The notes below the pieces were generated by a model. The model had not been told where the DNA came from and did no database searches. It worked only from the letters and a program-made list of their open reading frames with translations. From Isoetes taiwanensis (lineage: Eukaryota > Streptophyta > Lycopodiopsida > Isoetales > Isoetaceae), in the NCBI GenBank assembly GCA_021234155.1, contig JAJEKV010000083.1:4757250-4821249 (forward strand): DNA of 64,000 bases, in the 5' to 3' direction. Below, one piece after another: positions 57,830-64,000 of this stretch; within the stretch, counting starts at the first letter, position 1; each line of letters begins with the position of its first letter. A program made the position numbers and the translations under genes.

Positions 57830-59790
57830 TAGTCTCAAATCATTTTTGCTTTAAACTTTTTTTTTTCTAAATGATACCCCTGTGCAGTTTAAACAATTGC
57901 AATTAAATCGAGGTAGCAAAAATCGGTTGGTTTCTACCATCCCTTGAGCTTTCCACAGCTACAAATCTAAAAGTTTAGGCATCTTCTAAAAGTCTAGGCG
58001 TCTGGAGTTTAATCCAAGTTCTTCGCCTCTATGATTTTGATTTTCCTCGACATTGTAAGGAAAGCAACAATAATGTAAATTAAAGGAAACTTTTCATGCA
58101 CGTGCAAGCGAAACATAATTTATATCTTTTAGAGTTTCGACTGAGACAGTGGCCAGCATAAAACAGAATTCGTTCAACCCTTTTCTTTCTATCTGGCTAT
58201 GGCTTGCTTTTTAAGAGCCGAGAAGCAAGAATCGTCTTTAGGTTACCAAACACAAATTGGCCTAACCTTTTCCCCCAAGCCTGCCTCACTGGTACTTTTT
58301 TTTTTAGTAAAAATAAAATAAATAAATGTAGGGGCAAAGACCATGAAAACATGCAATAAACCATAAAATACGACCTCCACTCTAGATATACGAATTAATA
58401 CTCCCACTCAAATACACCACTAAATCATAACAAAACTTTATTACCAAGGGAAACCCATGTTATTATGCTAGATATTTTTAATCATTTGGTTACAGTTTTG
58501 CCTCGCTATATGTCCTTTTGTTCATATTTCTTAGGGTCTAATTTTTTAGGATTGGTATAATTCGTCTATTTTTCTACCCCACATCATAATGGATCTTCAA
58601 ATAGGTCACTCTGCTTCAATCTCTTTTTTAATCTCTTCTTCTGCTCTAATATGTAAATTCTTGCTATATGTTTTAACTTTAACGATGCATCGTTGTATCT
58701 TCTCTTGAGCATTCTTGTTTGACTATGGATTCCTTTGTTATCAATACTATTAGGCAGCACACTTACAGGTTTTAAATTATAATACGAATTCCAACCTATG
58801 AAGTAAGGGGCCAAGCATTTTCCAAAACACCTATGCATTACCTTCTAAAATACAATGCATGCTAGATTCCAATATACAAGATGCAAATATGGAAGCAGAT
58901 TTAGTACCTAGAAGCTTTGATGCAAATTCGACTTGACCTAGGAGCTTTGATGCAGATTCGACTGCTCGTCTAGAAGCTTTGAAGTTGGCAAAGGCATAAA
59001 ATAGGCCATGATGAGGAAGTATTATGTAAAGAAAACTAATGCAATCACCCTTTGAATTAGTCACAAGCGAGCCAATCCAAAGTGTAATGCCAGGTTGTTA
59101 CACCATTGATCACAACTTACTAGAGGCCCTTGCATGCTAGTGTTGCTAGTGGTCCTTGCATGCTAGTGTGTCATTAGCAAACAAAATACTTCTTTGCAAA
59201 GATAAGCATGGCATGGTTCTCAGAGGCTTAAGATGTTATCTTAAGGTGCTATTGCATGCTTAAGAAGCAAACAAAACGGTTGCTTGAAAACATAAGCATG
59301 CCATGATTCTCCTATGCTTGAATGCACCATACCATTCCCTCACCACCTTAAACATGTCAACCACAAGCATATTTCAAAATCAAGTAGAATGGTTCCTAAA
59401 AACTTAAACAATCAGCTTCTACTACGATCCTTGACCTTTTTTTGCATTTGAAAGATATCATCAAAAGCAGCAAACAACACTACAAGGATATTATATAGGC
59501 CAAATATGTTACATTAGGGACAAATCTTCGAGAGAAACATTACCCTCAAGGTGTGACAGTTGTATACTCCTTCCTTAGCATCAACATCTCGATGTTGGCT
59601 GTGCTGAAGAAGGTCCCAAAGTTTCAATAGTTGTTCGCTGGTTGAAATAGCCCCTTAACCCTGGAGGATTCTATGCTATATATTTATCTATCATAAAAGC
59701 TCCAAAGTAGCTATTCTATGGCTCTACTCAACTTCTTATGATTTGAGTATATTGAAGCATTAAATGCAACTTGATCTCAACTACTCGACG
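57830..59790. other. No gene recognised
   Basis: Holds the second copy of the tgctagatatt repeat (58370-58483), three copies of gaagctttgatgca-like phrases (58909-58985) and a 22-bp duplication of ccttgcatgctagtgt (59129, 59154). An 84-codon lysine-rich minus frame at 58838-58584 has no family I know. Confidence 0.45.
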
Positions 59791-59791
59791 T

Positions 59792-59841
59792 AGCAATGAC
59801 AAAACTTTTTTTTTTTTTTTTTTGAGAGCAATGACAAAACT
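59792..59841 (-). mobile_element. Tail-only retroposition scar
   Basis: A T-run (59806-59823) plus gag lies between two exact copies of agcaatgacaaaact (59792-59806 and 59827-59841). This is the structure of a poly(A) tail inserted with its target duplication and no element body. Confidence 0.8.
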
Positions 59842-60206
59842 GACAGCAGCAAAAAGAGGTGGAGTTTTCATTACAATGAAAACGGGTACAAAACAGGGAT
59901 TTCTCAATGTTAAGCTTGATGCCACCAAGAGTGCATCAGATCAGAAAGTTAAGATTCCCGATGATAACACCAATTTACATCTTTCATAGGATACAATTTA
60001 TTAGTTTCTTTCCACCATTGTCTATTTGAACTGCTTTATGCATGAAATTAATGTGCTCCCAGTCCAGGAAGCCCTTACACAAAAAAGAGAGTCAGAGTCA
60101 AAAGCTGAGCACTTTTGTCAAACAGTGCCATATAAACGTTAGTGACTTGAAAATCAGAATGGTCTGAAGATGTATACAAGTTATGACAATGAACCCAAAA
60201 GATGGT

Positions 60207-63200
60207 CTATCGGCTCCAATTAAATCCTAGCCAATTTGGCCGAGGCGCCACTTGTACATGGGGAACAGTTACTGTAGGAATATTTCTTGCACGAGGCACC
60301 ACTTGTACATGGGGAACACTTACTGTAGGAACATTTCTTGCACGAGGCACCAGTTCTACTGGGGCCACTGTAGGAATGCTTCTTGCAATATTATACCCAA
60401 AAAGGGAACTTATTGACTGTTGCATGGTAATTGAGCCTGCTTCAAGATGTGACAATGCTGCCTCTATGCATTCAGTTACAATATCAAACTCTTGTGCGTT
60501 CAGACTGCGTGCTGCATTGTGATCAAGAGTGACAAAATCTTCCACCTGATCAGATCAACTTGTCATTTATAAGCAAAGAATATCTCAGGTGACATTCACT
60601 AAAATGTTCATGACAGTTCTAGTGATTCTCAGTTTAAGGTGACAATCACCCTTTTTCGCTTTTATTGAAGTGACAAGCACAAAAATACTTTTAATGAACA
60701 GTACTTTCTCAACGACGTACAAAAATGGTTCCGCCCACTGCTTCAGGTTTATATATCCATGATCCTGTATACGTGCTGGCACATAGCCCATGCTTCCATA
60801 AGTCTCGAACTGAATATAGCTGCATTGAAAAGAGACATAAGGAAAAATTTGGCAACTCAAGAACATTCCAAAACGACAGGTAAAGGGAAGATATATCAGC
60901 TAAGAAGCATGAACTCAATTTCCAAATATACAACAAAATGCGGCATGCTGATCTGTTATGTACACAAATCTTGGATGATTTCCATATCACATATACAAGG
61001 TAATGTCATACGAGTTACATGTTTAATGGTCTATTTCTATAACTTTATAACTTGTATGATGGGCTCACCTTCAAGAAAAATGAATGGAATAATTCTGCAA
61101 CAGTCTCTTTATTATTCCAGCCATATCTCTGATTCTTCAAAAGTTTTACTCGATTCTCGAGCTCCCAAAAAAAGGCTGCAGAATTCAAAGACAGAAAACC
61201 TGCAGAACAAAACAAATTAGTCTCCTCAGACTAAGAAGCATGGTTTTCAAGGTCTGGCATTAACTCTTCTCTTGTATTCCATGATAAGAAAAAATTTCAT
61301 AGAGAAGATTGAAGCACCTACTATAATAAAACAACTAATTCCTATTATTATTGAGGTTGCCCAATCTACGTTCTGAACTAACATTCAGCAGCTTCCAAGA
61401 AGAGAATAGGTCCTTTGTTTTCTGAATCAGATGTCTCATGGTCACCACAGCTAAACAGGATAGTTTCTTCCCCAAAATTCGACAAGACTTCAGCCATTCA
61501 AGCCATGAGAAAATTTGTAGATGACATTGACGAGGAAGACTGGTGATAGATAGACATGGAAACCCTATTTTAGAAATGCACACATGTCAAGCATTATTTA
61601 TCATGGTTTGGGCACCTGTAATAGTATGATAATACGAACTTTATGAGGTTATAACCTGTCAGAAGAGTAGAAAAGGGTGGAAAGATTGGCGGAGAGCGTG
61701 TCTGCAGAACATAACGGAGAGAAATGAGCAAAGTACTAGGCTTCAATCAAACAAGAGAATGAGCAAGCAAACAATGAAGAACTGCTGGAAAAATATTAAT
61801 GCTTTGTGAAAGATGCAAATATCATATTACCTGTAGGTGAAATGCCAGAAGTAGAACGATTGCAAAAGAGCTTAAAGACCCATCCCTTGGATTATTGATC
61901 TGATGTGCTCTTGCCCATGCTTTCACCTGAATTGGCCCATAATAAGACCAGCTATTTTAATGCTGTCGCAGTTAGAGAAATACACGCAAAGTTCCAGAGT
62001 AATCACCAAGAAACATAATTGGCGGAATCTTGGATCAATGGATGAAACTACCCTCAGAAACTTAGATTTTGCAACACCATCATTATTTTCCACAGAAACA
62101 TCACATTCTAGAAGTGTTTTTGAATCAACAAACTTCACGATTGGGACATTGGCGCGCAATACAGGCTCTATCTTACACACAGCACCTGTATCTGTAAAGC
62201 AGCCACGCAGAGCATATTGGGGACATTTGAACAATACAAACTGGTTTATATTTTCCCAATCTGTTGATAACAGCCACACAAGCTTCAAATTTCGATAGCA
62301 TTGACAGAAACTCCTATCCGCTGCTTCTTTGGTATGGCAAACATTTTCATGATTTAGCATTAACGACAACGTAAAATCAACCTAACAGTTATTACCTAAT
62401 CCACAAATACCATGTTAGAAATCAAATAAAAGTAAACGATAGAGAGAATGGGGCAGCGGAGTAAGGGGGTACCTTTCTTGATTTGGTGGAGCAAGGTTGT
62501 TAGTTTCCGGAGGTAGTAAACCTTGTCAGCACGAGATTTCCCACGTCCTCCAGCTGCGATTTCCATAGAAATATCAAGATCGCTTTCAGAAGTGAATACA
62601 TCCATTATGTAGGAGCCAAATGCATGAACGAGTACTCCTGTATTGAACAAAAGTAGGGTAAATAACAATAATGAAAACAACCCAAGAAAAATTAGTGTCT
62701 ATTCACTCAAATATGCATGAAATCTAATTTACTTGAATCACCTGGCATCAGACGGTTGAGTGCATTATTCAGCAGTTGTAGCATGGCCCAGCGTGCATCA
62801 TGATCCTTTGGCTTAGGTTGCAATTGTTGATATACGTAATCAAGCACTGTATAAATATGTGGGTTCTGTATGCCCTTTGTTTTCCCATGGATTCTCCTTT
62901 CCTGCAAGGCGGCCTTGTCACACACTCCTGCAAAATGCCATTTCAGTATCGTCAGCATTTTCTTATGGTTTGAAACTGGATTGCTCCAAAAAGTACAAGG
63001 GAATTTTGTCAAACTAGATATCTGCACTGACCACTGGAGGCAAGAAACTCTCCAGCATAAGGCCGCCTGGAAAAGATAACTTATAAGCATAGGTATCCGG
63101 TCAAACTTGAGAAAGAAAAGAAATTTTCAGTGATTTAAACAGCATATAGATGGTAGGTACAATGCGATCCTGTAGTTAAAAGAAATGTTCGCATAATTCA

Positions 63201-63332
63201 TACAGATAATGTCCATTCTACTGAGGATGCGCATGCTTTTCTGCATATATTAAGGAAAAGGAACGACAATGAAGATGGAAAGGAACTAGGGCTTAGGGCT
63301 TACTGGAAATCGTCGTGCCACAGGGGTTGCAT
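60207..63332 (-). CDS. Terminal nucleotidyltransferase (HESO1/URT1-like), 10 exons
   Basis: Intact model, minus strand, exons 63332-63304, 63066-63032, 62927-62742, 62637-62473, 62191-62007, 61926-61831, 61701-61656, 61175-61069, 60819-60721, 60545-60207: 1287 nt, 428 residues. Every junction is GT-AG and the phases agree throughout. Residues 89-105 read AFGSYIMDV...SDLDIS: the GS helix and the DxD metal pair (D103, D105) of the polymerase-beta superfamily; D169 in LLECDVSVENNDG is the third catalytic aspartate. CKIEPVLRANVPIVKF precedes it. VKAWARAHQIN (201-211) and NKETVAELF (about 268-276) belong to the PAP-associated central domain. Such enzymes add nucleotides, often uridine, to RNA 3' ends. 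The C-terminus has two 17-residue repeats (VPRARNVPTVSVPHVQV type, about 382-415). Residue preference and target RNA cannot be read here. A splice acceptor just 5' of the ATG shows a spliced leader. Confidence 0.9.
60236..60362. repeat. Tandem repeat within the last exon
   Basis: A 51-bp unit (gtacatggggaacagttact) repeated twice with a third partial copy. It is translated in frame as the C-terminal VPRARN repeats of the nucleotidyltransferase, so unit length stays a multiple of three. Confidence 0.85.
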
Positions 63333-63501
63333 ACCGTCAGCAACGTTAACCTGCGGAAGAGGGAAGCATATAGAAATGGAAATTATAATTCTACCCTTGG
63401 TGGGCGCTCGATCGTTAGTTCCTTTAAGGTGGCGCAGCAGCTTATATTTTTATATGTTTTTAGTAGAAAAGCTGCAGGGCTGCCTCTTTTCTGTATAGGG
63501 G

Positions 63502-63599
63502 AATGGCCCGGAGGGCCATTTTCTGGGCTTGGAAAAGGGCCCGACGCCGTTAGGCGGAGGGCTCTTTGACAAGCCCAGAAAATGGTCCTCCGGGCCATT
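63502..63599. repeat. 98-bp inverted repeat upstream of the nucleotidyltransferase
   Basis: Arms of 41 bp (63502-63542 and 63559-63599) pair with about four mismatches around a 16-base loop. The outer arm contains aatggcccgga and ttctgggctt. It lies about 170-270 bp upstream of the start codon, in what should be the leader or promoter. Confidence 0.9.
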
Positions 63600-64000
63600 C
63601 GCCCAACGTGAAATTCGGGCGGGCCACTTTCTGCCACGTCCATTTTTTTTTCCTCTCCTCTTTTGGCCGGCCAGAGCTCCAGCCATGGCGCTAGGGCTTC
63701 ATTTGCTTCGTTTTTGTTGGCGCCCGGGGTGTATCCGTGGCTTTTTTTGAGTGTCTTGATCTTAGGCTAGGTTGCAAGAGCTTAGGCAACGAGTTTGTGG
63801 TGTTTTTTCCCTCTTTTCTTCTTGTTTATTATGCATGCAAAGAAAGCGCCTTCTTGTGGCGTTCCAACGACTTCTTTTTGTAATCTTGAAGTACTTTTGG
63901 TTAGTTCTTGTTCTTGCGAGTCCTCTGTTTCTAGGTAAGATGATATTTAACTTGGAAACCTTGTTTTTAGCTTTGTTTCGTTTCTTTCTTGCGAGCCCTT
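63600..64000. other. No gene firmly recognised; possible promoter side of the next gene
   Basis: GC-rich up to about 63740, then T-rich. A short plus-strand frame, MALGLHLLRFCWRPG, at 63685-63750 is too small to trust. This may be a bidirectional start region with a gene running right, out of the window. Confidence 0.35.

Noticed and set aside
61335-61583. 82-codon minus-strand open frame as an exon of the nucleotidyltransferase
   Set aside because: Exons 61701-61656 and 61175-61069 join in phase without it, and the joined protein matches the family; this frame lies in the intron.

Overview
The window is eukaryotic and reads as intergenic DNA from a large, transposon-filled plant genome. The supporting evidence is GT-AG introns with consistent phases, receptor-kinase and nucleobase-transporter remnants, CACTA, Mutator-like, LINE and LTR elements, MITEs, and an initiator-Met-tRNA primer site. 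A seed-free vascular plant (fern-like) is my guess for the lineage; it is inference only. There is no bacterial-style gene organisation.

Layout, left to right. 0.49-2.81 kb: a Mutator-like element with long degenerate inverted ends, a 9-bp target duplication and an internal array of 29-bp hairpin units. 2.86-7.94 kb: a receptor-like kinase pseudogene split by a 5'-truncated L1-type LINE with a 22-bp target duplication. 8.21-14.70 kb: a complete-ended but internally defective CACTA element (CACTAC ends, 3-bp duplication). 15.0-19.2 kb: fragments of a second receptor kinase and of a nucleobase-ascorbate transporter. 19.4-21.0 kb: first copy of a LINE family with a pentanucleotide tail. 21.7-50.4 kb: a nested stack. 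An outer LTR element X (primer site at 22645, right LTR ending near 50423) was entered by LTR element Y (24503-48813, target duplication ataat), and Y's right LTR was itself invaded by about 18 kb of other DNA and by another LINE copy. 50.4-52.9 kb: a Copia-type element W. 55.7-57.8 kb: a minisatellite and another LINE copy. 60.2-63.3 kb: the only gene that looks fully intact, a 10-exon nucleotidyltransferase on the minus strand.

The most unusual part is 35.8-45.3 kb, inside the nested stack. It holds a broken DUF7869-type (RNase H-like transposase-family) gene, a small acidic gene behind a duplicated promoter, a DUF8039-like exon, and a spliced gene encoding an RGG-rich N-terminus, a nuclear localisation signal and a DGQH motif that resembles the ParB/sulfiredoxin-like fold. 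One intron of that gene carries nine copies of the palindrome CACGCCAGGCGTG, four of them exactly 32 bp apart, and further copies lie near the promoters. A DNA-binding protein plus its own operator-like palindrome array would fit a mobile element of a kind I cannot name. That link is inference.

Most protein-coding traces are decayed. Frameshifts are dense around 43-48 kb, which may be true decay or assembly error.
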